DNA of 64,000 bases from Favolaschia claudopus (Eukaryota; Basidiomycota; Agaricomycetes; Agaricales; Mycenaceae), in assembly GCA_037176885.1 (NCBI GenBank), contig JAWWNJ010000029.1:372001-436000 (forward strand). Direction: 5' to 3'. Within the stretch, counting starts at the first letter, position 1. Every line of letters starts with the position of its first letter. Both the position numbers and the translations under genes were made by a program. This document shows, piece after piece, positions 22,515 to 32,993 of this stretch. The notes under the pieces are model-generated. The model was given only the letters and a program-made list of their open reading frames with translations. It had not been told where the DNA came from and did no database searches.

Positions 22515-23982
22515 CATCAGTAAAACTACACGTTCGTCTTTGACGTCTTTCGCATCTTGGGCAAGACGCCAAAGACGTCAAAGACGGATTTTTGGTCAAG
22601 ACGGACATCTTTCGCTAAGTAGATCCATTTGTCTTAGATAAGACATCCGTCTTGACCAAGATCTCAAAGACGCACCACATCTTTCCCAAGCACTCCAGGA
22701 GGACTTGAAAGATCATTCAAAAGACTTATATTCCATCGAAAGATAGGTCAAATGGGATATATTACTAATAGTTACAACACATTCAGAAACATATATCACT
22801 ACCCGCTACGGAGGCTTACCGCGGGCGGCCGCCACGGAGCGAACGGAAGTAGGGGAGGGCGGACAAAGTGGTATAAGGGGACAAGGTGGTATCAGGAGGG
22901 ACGCGACGACACGGCGCATTGCAGGAGCGGGGGAAGGCGTCTGAAGATGACGGGTTTGGGCATACATAGACTATGGGGCGACTTGACGGAAATCTTGATG
23001 CGGGTTCCATGGCCGTGCGCAGGCACCGACATGATGTAGGGGCGGGATGGGGAGGAAGGAGGACAATGGTGATTTGAGAGCATACACGAAACAACGCGAG
23101 CGCGCGTTGTGGGGCTATCTGTGGTCTGCGAGAGTGTGAGAAGGGGAAGAGACTGAAAGACAACGAATGCTCACCTCCAACCCAGTCTTAAGGCTAGAAG
23201 CAAAAGGCAACCACTCAATTCCACGTTTTGACGACTGTCGAACGTCTTGGACCTTCGGAGAGTTGATGATGCGAGGACTGGAGGTGAACAACTTGCGATC
23301 TTAAGGACGAAGGGGTCTTGAGGGGCATGGAATTGACAGTTGACGAGACTTGACGAGAGAGTATCTTGGGAATTTGCAGCTATCTACTTGAGCCCGGAGC
23401 CGGGTGACACTTGAGGAGAGACGTAGAGGAAGCCTTGCAGAGGTCCTTGATGTGAGGTAGCTTGACGTGTTCGTCGAGAGAAGCAGGCGCGAGCAGTGGA
23501 GAGCTTTTGCAGCGGCAGGAAGTGGACGAGGAGGGGGAGAGAGGCGGAGAAGGTGGTGGGGGAAGACAAGAGGCAACGAACCATTTGATCCCGTTGCCAA
23601 ATCACGCCATTTGTCACCGGGTGTCACGGGTGTGGTAATGACGCGTCATGATCATCAGTCGGAGTTTGAATGACTTGTGCTTATTTCACGACGATGCCCG
23701 TACTTGCTTTCCCTGCGACAACGAGAACACTGGGACTATTCACCTCGGAATCAGTCGGAAATCTCTTAGAAAGTACTTTACCTGGCTCTACACCTGGAAT
23801 AAACACAAAAAATAATGTGCGCATCTGCAAGACGTCTGCGTGCTTGCAAGACCGGATCCCAAGACAAAGACGCCGAAAGACACGATCTCAAAGACGAAAG
23901 ATGAACTTCACAAGACAAAGTTGGTCAAAGACGTTTTTCAAAGACATAAGATGCCAAAGACATATGTGTAGTTTTACTGATG
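22515..23982. mobile_element. Non-autonomous TIR element, about 1.47 kb
   Basis: The left end catcagtaaaactacac (22,515-22,531) recurs as its exact reverse complement at 23,966-23,982. Both ends continue inward into repeats of GTCTTTG / CAAAGAC. The left subterminal part holds two further perfect inverted repeats: 22,536-22,550 with 22,571-22,585, and 22,594-22,605 with 22,646-22,657. No transposase-like ORF is inside, so it would depend on an enzyme in trans. I could not find a clean target-site duplication. The superfamily is undetermined; the terminal CAG and rich subterminal repeats are compatible with hAT, as inference only. Confidence 0.75.
22536..22657. repeat. Nested inverted repeats inside TIR element
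   Basis: Arms of 15 bp (gtctttgacgtcttt, 20-nt spacer) and 12 bp (ggtcaagacgga, 40-nt spacer) are perfect inverted pairs. Such subterminal arrays are typical transposase-binding regions of cut-and-paste elements. Confidence 0.75.
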
Positions 23983-24030
23983 CAGAAGAAATTGGAATTC
24001 CGGCTTCCCTCCAACTTCCCTCAACTTCAT

Positions 24031-26418
24031 TCAACTTAAACTCTCCTTCAACATCTTCAATTTCAACCACAGCCCACCCTACGGATAACTTCAATATCTT
24101 CCGCACCACCCAGCCCAGTAGAAGCATATCGACTCACCTCCACGGACATCGTCAAATCTGACTTCGGCCGTATCTTCTCAATCGCCTTCCGACCCTTTCC
24201 CGCCGCCCACGACGCCGGCGGACGCGCGTTTGGAGGCATCGCATCAGCCGCAAGTTCGAGAGATTGAAAGGTTTGCAAGAGGCGGATGATGAAGAATGAG
24301 ATTTCTTGGTATGCGAACTGAAAAGTTTTGAGCCAAGTTGGAGTGTTGGTTGAAATGTTGAAAAATATCAATGCGTACCTGTTGTCCTAGGCAGATGCGG
24401 GGACCTGGTGCACATCAAGTGAGACGAGTCTTCAATTCAAATGAAATACTTACCTGCACTGAACGGTAGAAAGATGAACGGATTGGAAACCACTCGTTGA
24501 TTACGCTCATCCAAAAACCGATCAGGGTCCCACTGTTGCGAAAATAAACGACAAGTCCGCCACTTTCAATTGCAATTACCAAGTCGGCATCGTCTCCCCA
24601 ATATTCCTTGTTCTTGTGCATCGTCATAACAGTCAATGGCACCCTGATAAAATGTGTGAGTGGCCAACGAGAACTCACTCAAGGTTGAAGTTCACTTCGC
24701 CTTCGCCGGAATATAGAACGGTTTTCCTCCTGGAATGCTCGACGGCAGGGTCGTTGACCTGATCGGATACCTTTTATTTCATGCGTCAGACCCAGTGCTT
24801 GCAGATTCGAAGGAAATTGCCTCTCACCGCACATTACCCGGCACCGGCGGGAAGAGGCGAAGTGTTTCTGCAAATGGTTGAACTACGTTGTGTGAGGGAA
24901 AGGCGACACAAAATCACCATTGATCGCAGCTCTGAGAAGTTTCATCTGTTTGATATCATCGTACGTTGGCGCGCGTGCTTCGCCAACTTGTGCATTTATT
25001 TCATCGCGCAAACGGGCCAAGAACAGAGGATGAGTTGAGAGACAGTATGTCAGGAATGTCAGTGTGGCTGCAGTCTACCCGATATAAATCCAATGTGGTT
25101 AAATTGAATGAGAAGCTCACAGTGTCACGACCGGCAAAAAGAACGTTCAAAGTTTGGTCCAGAATGAGCGTCGGATCTGGATAACAAGCGTTATGAGCCA
25201 ATCAAGAGCAGAAATTGATACAATGTACCATCGGTTACGTTCACCAACTCATCGAGCAGAGTCTCGTAATCCCCACCAGCCTCCTTCAAACTCTTCTTCT
25301 TCTCCAAAGCAGCATCAACAATCGGACCAATAAACCCATGCACCAACTTCAAATCATCTCTCGTCTTGTCTCCCATCATCTCAAAAAGAGGCCATATCGG
25401 CGCCGTACGACTGCGCTGCGCCATTCTATGCTGAAGTCGAGAAAGCGCGGGGCCAAGCTCATCCGTGGTACCATCGCCGTGTAAGGAGTTGACTCGCGCG
25501 CCAAAGAGAAATTCGGCGGCGGAATCGAGGGTGAATCTGAATATAAGATCCTGGTAGTCGAATGGGGTGCCCTGTGTCGATTTGATGATGCTTAAAGCGT
25601 CTTCAGAATGGCGGGAGAATATGTCGAGGTTGCTGATTCGATCTCGAGTGAAGAACGGACGGGTCATTTGGCGATGGAATCTGGTGTTTGTCTGATTCAA
25701 CAGAGAAGAGTTAGACTGGAGGCTGAACTTACTTCCATAGATCTCCGTCGCTGGTGAATACGCCCGTCCCGAATACGGCTCCCATACTGCTCCGGAAATT
25801 GTCGCCTAGAAAGTAAAACATTATAATGGTGTTCTAATGGCAGAAAACATTACAAACCCTTCTCCCAACCTTCAAAATCCGTAGCAAAGATACGCTGTAT
25901 ATGAGCAGGATCGCAAGTCACGATCTGAACGGAAATATGAGTTGCTAGAATGGCGGTTCCGCTTTCTCTTACCCGATCCTCTCCCAATATCCTCGTGTTG
26001 AAAGTCTTCCCATAGCGACGAATCATCGGTTCCACCACATCAACTGCATCCAAAGTTGTAAAATCATAATGCAGCGTTCGAAATGAACCTTACAAGGATA
26101 CCCATCCTTCCCTTGCTTAATTCTCCCCAGAAGCAAATCCAAGTTCCACAACCATTTACCTTTCACAACAGGAACCCTTACCGCACCCAAGGCTCTGATC
26201 TCGCGTTCCTCTCGAACATGGACATACAAGGCGCGGATTGCGACCCAGACAGGCGGGGCGAGCACAGCTGCTAATATCCTTCCCCACAGCGGAATAGACA
26301 TAGTACGGATCGTGGGGGCATTCGTACAAGCTAGATACGCGAGACCTGGAGGGAAGAGTAACTTGGGTATGAATTTGAGAATGTATGAGACGCCTGGGGA
26401 AAGGAAGCCAGAGGCCAT
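24031..26418 (-). CDS. Cytochrome P450, CYP63-like
   Basis: A heme monooxygenase of the CYP63 type known from white-rot fungi, where members oxidise alkanes and aromatics. The start at 26,418 (MASGFLSPGVSYILKFIPK) gives a hydrophobic N-terminal anchor. Later segments are DFEGWEKG, FHRQMTRPFFTRDR, the I-helix AGRDT/TAATLTF (restored by using the gggtag acceptor), ExxR as ETLRLFPPVPGNVR, WDPDRFLDERNQ and the heme site FSAGPRICLGQQ. The last exon, after LTMSVE, gives GGLWLKLKMLKESLS and stops at 24,031. About 14 short introns, all frames consistent. The TIR element ends 48 bp past the stop, inside the likely 3' UTR. Confidence 0.88.
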
Positions 26419-26697
26419 GGTGGACTGAAAGCAAGCGCCGTAGGCGCGGCAGACGTGCGGCCAACACGAAAATAGTCCTCGCACTCAGTTGAACATGATG
26501 TTTAGAACCAAAATTGGGGGTTACGTCATCGAAAAGAACACGCTCGTTGGAATTCAGTAAAGGCGTGCAAAACTGAAAAACGCACTTGTGTGACATGTTC
26601 GAAGAATGAAAATCATATTATGCTACGTAGCAATTGTCCAGTACACATCTGGTACTCGAACTTGATCTCGGGCCAAAAACGCTATGATGATGACTTG

Positions 26698-27822
26698 TTA
26701 TATAGCTTCATCCGCTATCGGTCTTCGCGCGGGCTCATGAACAGCTGCTATTACCTCGGCTTCCACCACTTCGTCGTATTCCTCATCGTCTAAACCATAA
26801 CTCCCCCCGAAAGTAAATGGTAAATCCAACTCCAGCGTGATGTGTGTGGATAAAAGCCAAGGATCACCAATAATCTTGAGTAGCTGTTTCTCGGCGACAG
26901 AATCACCCCCCAATTCGTCGTTCTCAATTCGGCGTTGATGAATGCCGCGCATGATGTGCTCCAAGTCCTCGGATAGCTTCTCAATGCCGCCAGGGATGAG
27001 AAGCTCCAGACTCCGCAGTCCCATGTGCATCGCACAATCGACGAATAGTCGGCGGATTTTCTCGTCAGCTGTCGCCTGACACGACGCAGAGGTCTTCAGT
27101 GCCTTTCGAAAAGACACTTGAAAAAAGTCTCGATTCGCGCATTCCATGCTCAGCTGCTGGCACATATCAGTTTTTCCGGAAAATCGGGGAGTTTCCTCTT
27201 CAGTGACGTTAAACGCCTTGAAGCTATTGATGTCCGGCATGCAAAAAACAAACCACTTGTATCGGATGATCGTGCTGAGCGGCTTGTGCTGGGGAAACGG
27301 GAGATACGCGAGCTCGTGGGTATGGTGGAATAGCTCCCCATATGTGGCCCAAGAAAGTAGCGTGGTTTCAGGATCGTTACACACAGTCCAGGCGTCATTC
27401 TGTGTACTAGAAGGACCGGCGGACAGATCTAGCTGCCTATTGAGCGGGTTCAACACGTCATTTTTGTAGACATGCAATCTGCGAACGTCTTGCATCGAAA
27501 ACTCTGCAACTTTCGTTGCGAGTTCCAAAACTTTGTCTACACCGCCTTGAATAGCGGACTCTAGCAGATAGCGGTTGATCTCGGATTTAACTGCCCAGTC
27601 TGAGAGACTGCGGGCCATAGCAGCAATGAGGACATGGGGGTGGGGTCGGAAGAAGACGCGGCCAGAGTTGGCGGCAAGTCGGGGTACGGCTCTTGGAGAT
27701 GGATTTCCGACCGCGCGGTATAGAGTGCGCGATGTCGAGAACAAGGAATAGAGGTCCTCTAAATCATGCAGATGTTGTGGGAGGTCCAAGAGAATTTCTA
27801 CAGGAAGTGATTCGAGCGACAT
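26698..27822 (-). CDS. F-box-like protein, single exon
   Basis: An intronless gene of about 374 residues starting at 27,822 (MSLESLPVEILLDLPQHL). The first 45 residues fit a degenerate F-box (LPVEILLDL...LYSLFSTSRTLYRAV), a domain that recruits substrates to SCF ubiquitin ligases. The rest is helical, with LLESAIQGGVDKVLELATKV and FSMQDVRRLHVYKNDVLNP, resembling a large lineage-specific family in mushrooms. The C-terminus is acidic (GLDDEEYDEVVEAEV). Upstream in-frame Met codons lengthen the frame to 27,957 but would overlap the neighbouring gene start. Substrate unknown. Confidence 0.7.
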   Translation of the reverse strand: MSLESLPVEILLDLPQHLHDLEDLYSLFSTSRTLYRAVGNPSPRAVPRLAANSGRVFFRPHPHVLIAAMARSLSDWAVKSEINRYLLESAIQGGVDKVLELATKVAEFSMQDVRRLHVYKNDVLNPLNRQLDLSAGPSSTQNDAWTVCNDPETTLLSWATYGELFHHTHELAYLPFPQHKPLSTIIRYKWFVFCMPDINSFKAFNVTEEETPRFSGKTDMCQQLSMECANRDFFQVSFRKALKTSASCQATADEKIRRLFVDCAMHMGLRSLELLIPGGIEKLSEDLEHIMRGIHQRRIENDELGGDSVAEKQLLKIIGDPWLLSTHITLELDLPFTFGGSYGLDDEEYDEVVEAEVIAAVHEPARRPIADEAI

Positions 27823-27907
27823 GGTGCCGTGGTGAGCGATCAGAAAACACGGGTAAGCGTGAGAAATTACACCAATAGCAGCAAACGACCCTTTTTTCCT
27901 AATTGCC
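27823..27907. promoter_or_regulatory. Very short divergent F-box promoter
   Basis: Only 85 bp separate the start codons of two divergent F-box genes. Any promoter is shared and must include sequence inside one or both genes. No TATA box is obvious. Confidence 0.5.
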
Positions 27908-29308
27908 ATGTCTCCTGAATCTCTGTCTATCCCTGCGTCCTTGGTACCACTCTTCATATCTAACGACGCCCCACATCCATCTCAAAGTGCTGTTGTGGAA
28001 GAAGTTCTCCGAGCCAAGCAGACGGAGCTGTCCAAGCTCGAACACGATATAAAACGCGTAGAATCTGCTTTGAATGCCCTCCAAACGAATCACGATAATC
28101 TTCAGGCTGAACTGGATGGTTACAAAAGCATTCTCTCTCCCATACGTCGCGTGCCACCGGAAGTATTGGGGGAAATTTTTCTCTATCTTGTTCCATCCGC
28201 CGACAAGACTCATCCACATTGTGATTCATTGGCGAGGATCTCCCTTCCTTGGAAATTGGGACAAATATGCTGCCGATGGAGGGCAGTTGCTCTCTCCCTC
28301 AGTGAATTGTGGGCATTTCTAGATCTGGGACCGTTCCGTTGCCTAATCCTGTTCTAGAGGTTGTGGACTGTATCTTCGATCCCGACGTCTCTTTGCCGAG
28401 CCTTCGCAATCTTGTATTATCGGCTCAAAACTTTTACGTCTACACCAGACCCATTTTCGTTCATGCAGCGGCCGCGAATCTTACCCACCTTACTTTGGTT
28501 TCGCTGACGATTGAATCTCCTGCTGCCGATAGTATCCCATGGTCTCGCCTCACAGAGTATTACGAAGTCTTGTGTCGTTGGGTAAATTTTGTAGACGGTG
28601 ACCAAGGACGACTAGCTGCGTATAGGAAGCTCGCAACCTTGATTGATCTGCGCATGGACTTGTTCGACCACATATTCTTTCAAGCCGCGGCAGTCCCCGT
28701 AGCACTCCCTCTGTCTCGTTGCGACTGCGTGGGCTTATAAGACCATACAGGCCCTTGACATGCCCATGCTCGAGGAATTCAGTATCGAGTATTCCCATAC
28801 AATGCATGCTTTCTACCCATATGGAGCCATCCAGCCCATGCTATGTCTGTTCCCCTACTGCAGCCATCCCTGCTCGGGAGTTTACCGAGCCATGGCAGGA
28901 CCGTTTGACCCTCCGTTCGATATCGGTTCAGCCCTCGAACAGTTCCCCGATCTCGTAGAACTCTCCCTCGATATTCCCAACCTCATCTCAAACACCTTGA
29001 TTTCCCGCCTCGTCCCACGCGACGGTAAACTGCCTCTGGCCCCCAAATTGGAGAGAATACATTTTCCCAACAGATCATTGCTGCACAAGGACTGTCTTTG
29101 GCAGACACTCGTCGACATGTTGTACGCTCGATTTTGTCCTACGGTTCATGGTGTCTCTCGCCTTCATACTTTCGAGTTTCCGACGGATAAACGGAGCCAT
29201 GATGTGGATGTCGTTGCGGGACTCAAGACGCTGCGTAAACGACATCACTGGAATATCAAAGTGGGTTTTGAGAGCGTATTTCCGGCTTGGAATGAGTGGC
29301 GAACGTAG
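27908..29308 (+). pseudogene. F-box/LRR protein with frameshifts
   Basis: The first frame (27,908-28,355) has a coiled coil (AKQTELSKLEHDIKRVESAL) followed by an F-box (IRRVPPEVLGEIFLYLVP...ICCRWRAVALSLSELW), the standard layout of basidiomycete F-box proteins. After FLDLGPFR the frame closes. Continuation (PVLEVVDCIFDPDVSLPSLRNL) is in another frame, and the last third (MPMLEEFSIEYSH ... HHWNIKVGFESVFPAW, to 29,308) returns to the first frame. No splice sites explain either switch. The part just after the F-box also appears shortened. A truncated F-box product may still be made. Confidence 0.65.
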
Positions 29309-29522
29309 TGGAACGGTGAATGCGGGCATTCGTTGGCGAAAGGATGTCATGTATCGAGTTTGAACCTCTACTGGTGAAATGATTTTCTTTCATGACGACC
29401 TGTGTCTGAACGGCGGCGAGATCAACAGAAACACATTCATCCTCAACTTGCCATAGAAATATCATCTCTCACACCGAAGTGCACAGAAAATCTCGTATGA
29501 TTAATCAATCCAATAACCAAAG

Positions 29523-30301
29523 CTAATGCGCAACTCGTTGGACTTTTCCTGCAGTCCTTCGAGCCAGAATCAATCCAACAGAAACCACAGGTCGTCTCGA
29601 CTCCCACCAACCCTCTGGAAGCCTCTCCTCTCCAAACCATCGCTTCAAAGTATCTTCATCAATCGCTCCCGTGGATGGATTCTGCATGACCAGCCACGCC
29701 AGCGCGGATTCTCCTTGGGCTATCTGCTCGTGAAAGTTGCTTAATGGGTGCGGAATACCGCGCTCGCGGCGTGCGTGGATGGCCGCCAATGCATCCAGCG
29801 TAAGTCCGTGCGGCTCTGCGGTGCGTCCAGCCGCGAGGAGGTCTGAGACCAACGCTGGATCAGGGGTGCGCGAGGGGACGCCGGAAGGATGGACGAGCGA
29901 GGCGTCGTGCGCGATTTTATTCCATCCTCGTGCCGAGAGGTCTGATAGACTGAGGGTCCACGACACCGATAGCCAACGAAATGGGTCAAGGATCGAGGGA
30001 AAGTCTGCCTTGGATGTCCGTCGGGATATGGACAACCTGGCGCAGGTCAGGAAACCGGCCAAGGTGAGGAGCAGTGCGAGGGGAAAGCTGAGGTTATACA
30101 CGGCCTTTATGGTGCGCAGGAGTTGTGTGAATGTGATATCGGTTCCATCTCGCGGTCTGTGGGGAGACTGAGAACAGGTCAACTGTAGAGAAGATGGACC
30201 CACAGATAGCCATGATTAGCCAGAGCGTTTAAAGCTGGGCAAGGAGATCGCTTGTCCGATTGGTTTGCAGGGATAAATTCAAAGGCAGCGTCTTTTGACA
30301 T
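29523..30301 (-). CDS. Heme-thiolate haloperoxidase (peroxidase family 2)
   Basis: A chloroperoxidase-type heme-thiolate enzyme. Exon 1 starts at 30,301 and contains the proximal ligand motif SPCPALNALANHGYL. A 47 bp intron joins to PRDGTDITFTQLLRTIKAVYN, then a hydrophobic helix (FPLALLLTLAGFLTCA). A second intron (about 29,950-30,037) leads to SLSDLSARGWNKIAHDASLVH. The C-terminal half reads GLTLDALAAIHARRERG and KRWFGEERLPEGWWESRRP. The usual EHD acid-His-Asp motif reads AHD here. No signal peptide, suggesting an intracellular form. The product is about 230 residues with an intact frame. Substrate unknown. Confidence 0.85.
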
Positions 30302-30844
30302 AGTTGTGCGTGCGTACGGGGGATAGCTGCTGAATAGAATAGTGAGATTTCATTACCTCCAGTGCCCCTCCTTATATAGCTTGCTCCAAAATCAGACATG
30401 GAAGCCGCCGCTGTGAGACATATCACAATATCACCGGTGAAAGACAATTGCCTGTTTTAATCTCAGGCTTCGCACTCGACGCCCAACTTTCTGATTGACG
30501 AAGAAGAGATGACCAGTGCCCCTCACAACCTCAAACTGGGGGACCACCGCAACAACTTCCTGACATGGTGACGGCTGCGAGACATGAGGGGATGATAAGT
30601 TGCGAGTCTGAGAAGCCTTATCAGTTACACAAACGCAGGGTGGCTGAAGATATCGTGACAATCAAGATGTGTCTTGTTGAACAGCCTTCACAGGAATTTA
30701 GAATCGCGCCGCAGACGCGTAGTCACGGGGTCGCGTTCTCGTTTCGGGCCGGTATTCCCCGTCCGTTCCGCCTCCGCCCTTCCCGCCACATCGCTCTCGA
30801 TCCTCAACTTGCTCGCCACCACTTTGAGTCGCGCTCGCTCTACC
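30302..30844. promoter_or_regulatory. Divergent promoter region
   Basis: About 540 bp between the haloperoxidase start and the small membrane protein start. Besides the TATA box near 30,375 I see no defined element. Confidence 0.4.
30371..30380 (-). promoter_or_regulatory. TATA box of haloperoxidase gene
   Basis: The minus strand reads GCTATATAAG, about 70 bp upstream of the start at 30,301. Good match and position. Confidence 0.6.
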
Positions 30845-31117
30845 ATGATTCGAGCTCGCCACGGCTACACTCTTCTATCCTCCGAGCAGAGCGAGCCTAG
30901 TGGCTCAACGACCCCGACTTCCCCCTCATTCTTCGACGACGATGATGAGGAAGAAATGCTCACTCGACCACCTCCAATTGTCTACCCACACGACCCTCGG
31001 TTCGACCAGCCGACGCCTCCAGCGTGGCAGCGAGCAGGGTTGATACTCTTCATATTAACTTGCCTCTTTCTGGCGGTCTGGTTGCAGAACGGCTTTTGGA
31101 TCGGTGCTATAGTTTAG
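30845..31117 (+). CDS. Small single-pass membrane protein
   Basis: An intronless 90-residue protein starting at 30,845 (MIRARHGYTLLSSEQSEPS) rather than at upstream Met codons, because the context and composition change there. It has a Ser/Thr/Pro-rich segment, an acidic run (FFDDDDEEEML), PPPIVYPHDPRFDQPTPP, and one C-terminal hydrophobic helix (AGLILFILTCLFLAVWLQNG). The tail-anchor-like topology suggests an internal membrane. I do not recognise a named family. The acidic and proline composition resembles small mushroom-specific proteins. Confidence 0.6.
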   Translation: MIRARHGYTLLSSEQSEPSGSTTPTSPSFFDDDDEEEMLTRPPPIVYPHDPRFDQPTPPAWQRAGLILFILTCLFLAVWLQNGFWIGAIV

Positions 31118-31549
31118 ATGTACGTTAGATCGTTTCTAGTTTCGTTCGAATCTCTGCTCATGAATTGAGTGTAGTTTTCCAAGATGATGAGTCGGTGGTC
31201 ATAGCTTCCGGACCTTAGACGTCCTCAGTCTGCATCGCAGAAGTTGTATGTCCGCTCAGTACAAAATTGAAAACGCAGAAAACGCATCATCGGAATACCT
31301 CGATGAAACCCAAATGAAACCTCCGTCCTTCTGGAGAGGCTCAACGAAATGAGCTCGCCACATATCCGTAACCCATTCCGGTGACCCGGTTATAAAATGT
31401 CGTACCGACGATTCTTTATTTAAGCAACGCCACTTCTTTCTCCACGACCCATCCTTTCCTTCCGTCCGCCTTTTCCGTGCTGTTTGATTTCTTGTGCAGA
31501 GGTTCTCGGAAGAAACTGTTACGCGCCTGCTTTTCTCCAAGAACTCAAA
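31118..31549. other. Intergenic with GH105 promoter
   Basis: About 430 bp; no coding signal. Contains a TATA element at 31,391. Confidence 0.4.
31391..31397 (+). promoter_or_regulatory. TATA box upstream of GH105 gene
   Basis: TATAAAA lies about 153 bp before the start codon at 31,550. Strong consensus; the 5' UTR would be about 120 nt. Confidence 0.5.
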
Positions 31550-32809
31550 ATGCGGGTCTCCGCGCTCCTCCTAGCTGCATTCACAAGTTCGTCATTCGTT
31601 CCACTCGTTCACTCGACTCAGGCGTCCGGCCATGCGTCAAATTACTCTACTTGGATGGCTCTGAGCATCATGTCCCGCGAGCAGGGTGTACTGGCTAGCT
31701 CAACGGACGTATCCGCGCTGCTCCAGGCCGGATTCACCCAGAAGGCCTTCACGCGGCTAATAAAACAATACCCGCATGCCAACTCAACGCAAACGATCGC
31801 ACAATACATCGCGCGCAGCGTCGAGTCCGTTGTCGGACCCGTGGGCAATGCCCTGCAGGACATCACGTACCCCATGGACCGTCTCTCGAGCGGGAACGGC
31901 CTCATAGACCAATACGCGAAAACACAAGACGACGCCGACCTCGCAAGTCTCATGGCTCTCCGCGAATCCATCAACCTCAACACCCGCAACGCAAACGGCG
32001 GGATGTGGTATTACGTCTACAAAAATTACTCCTACCTCGACGGGATGTACTCCCTTGCCCCCTTCTACACGTCTTACACCATTTACTTTGACGCACGCAA
32101 CCGGAGCGCCATCGCGGACATGATGCTCCAGCTCGACCTGCTCTGGACGCACTGCTCCGCGCCAAATGCTACTGGTTTGCTGGTCCACGGGTACGACGCC
32201 TCGAAGACAGCCGTCTGGGCAGACCCTGTGTCCGGCGCGAGTCCGCACGTGTGGGGCCGCAGTCTCGGGTGGTATACCATGGCGCTCGTCGACACGCTCG
32301 AGCTCCTTCCACGCGAAGTCTACCCCAAAGAGTGGGCGTTGTTACTCACGCGATTCTCCCGCCTCGCCAGCGCGGTGAGCAAGGCGGTAGACGCGTCCTC
32401 CGGTGCGTGGTGGCAGCTCCTCGACCAGCCCGGACGTGCGGGGAATTACATCGAGTCGAGCGGGAGCGCGATGTTCGTGTATTCGCTGTTCAAGGGCGTC
32501 AGGCTGGGATATCTGGACAATCGGAAATCAGGTTTCACGGACGTGGCTGCTCGTGCGTATGAGTATATTGTGGATACTTTCGTGGTGAACAACGGCAACG
32601 GCACTTTGGGTTATAATGGCACTGTCTCGGTGTGCAGCTTGAACTCTACTGCAACCTATGAGGTATGCATGCCACTCGTTGTCACTTTACACGGCTGACC
32701 TTTTTAAACTCAGTACTATGTCGGCCAACCTATCAACTACAATGGTGTTTTGGGGTCGGCTGCGTTCGTCCTCGCTTCTCTGGAATACGAGAGTGCACGG
32801 TCGTTGTGA
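31550..32809 (+). CDS. Glycoside hydrolase family 105, secreted
   Basis: GH105 enzymes remove unsaturated uronic acid from pectin fragments such as rhamnogalacturonan after lyase cleavage. The start at 31,550 gives a signal peptide (MRVSALLLAAFTSSSFVPL). The first exon encodes 371 residues. A 51 bp intron (32,663-32,713) precedes the 31-codon last exon (YYVGQPINYNGVLGSAAFVL). Family motifs are YSYLDGMYSLAPFYTSY (with the general-acid Asp), HGYDASKTAVWADP, SPHVWGRSLGWYTMALVD and NYIESSGSAMFVYSLFKG. Total 402 residues, a usual length. Several N-glycosylation sequons fit secretion. Frame intact. Points to pectin use by the fungus. Confidence 0.88.
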
Positions 32810-32993
32810 TAGGTGGAGCTTCGACTTCACTTCAAGCTAGACATACAGCCATTATAGTTCACATTTTCCCTCTACACCTACATAATGTGCTTTCCGCGCT
32901 TAATACACCTTGTATTTATGTACTTGAAATCGATAGCAAATGGCAGAACCCAGAGTCGTAAATGTCGTTAGATGTTGAGTATCAGTTTGTCGT

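Noticed and set aside
22752..23640. Protein-coding capacity of the TIR element
   Set aside because: Frames are Arg/Ser-rich or Gly-rich low-complexity translations of G-rich DNA; no transposase motif.
29523..30203. Haloperoxidase as an N-truncated protein starting MGPSSLQL
   Set aside because: That start reads intron sequence; splicing to the exon at 30,301 restores the PCP heme-ligand motif.
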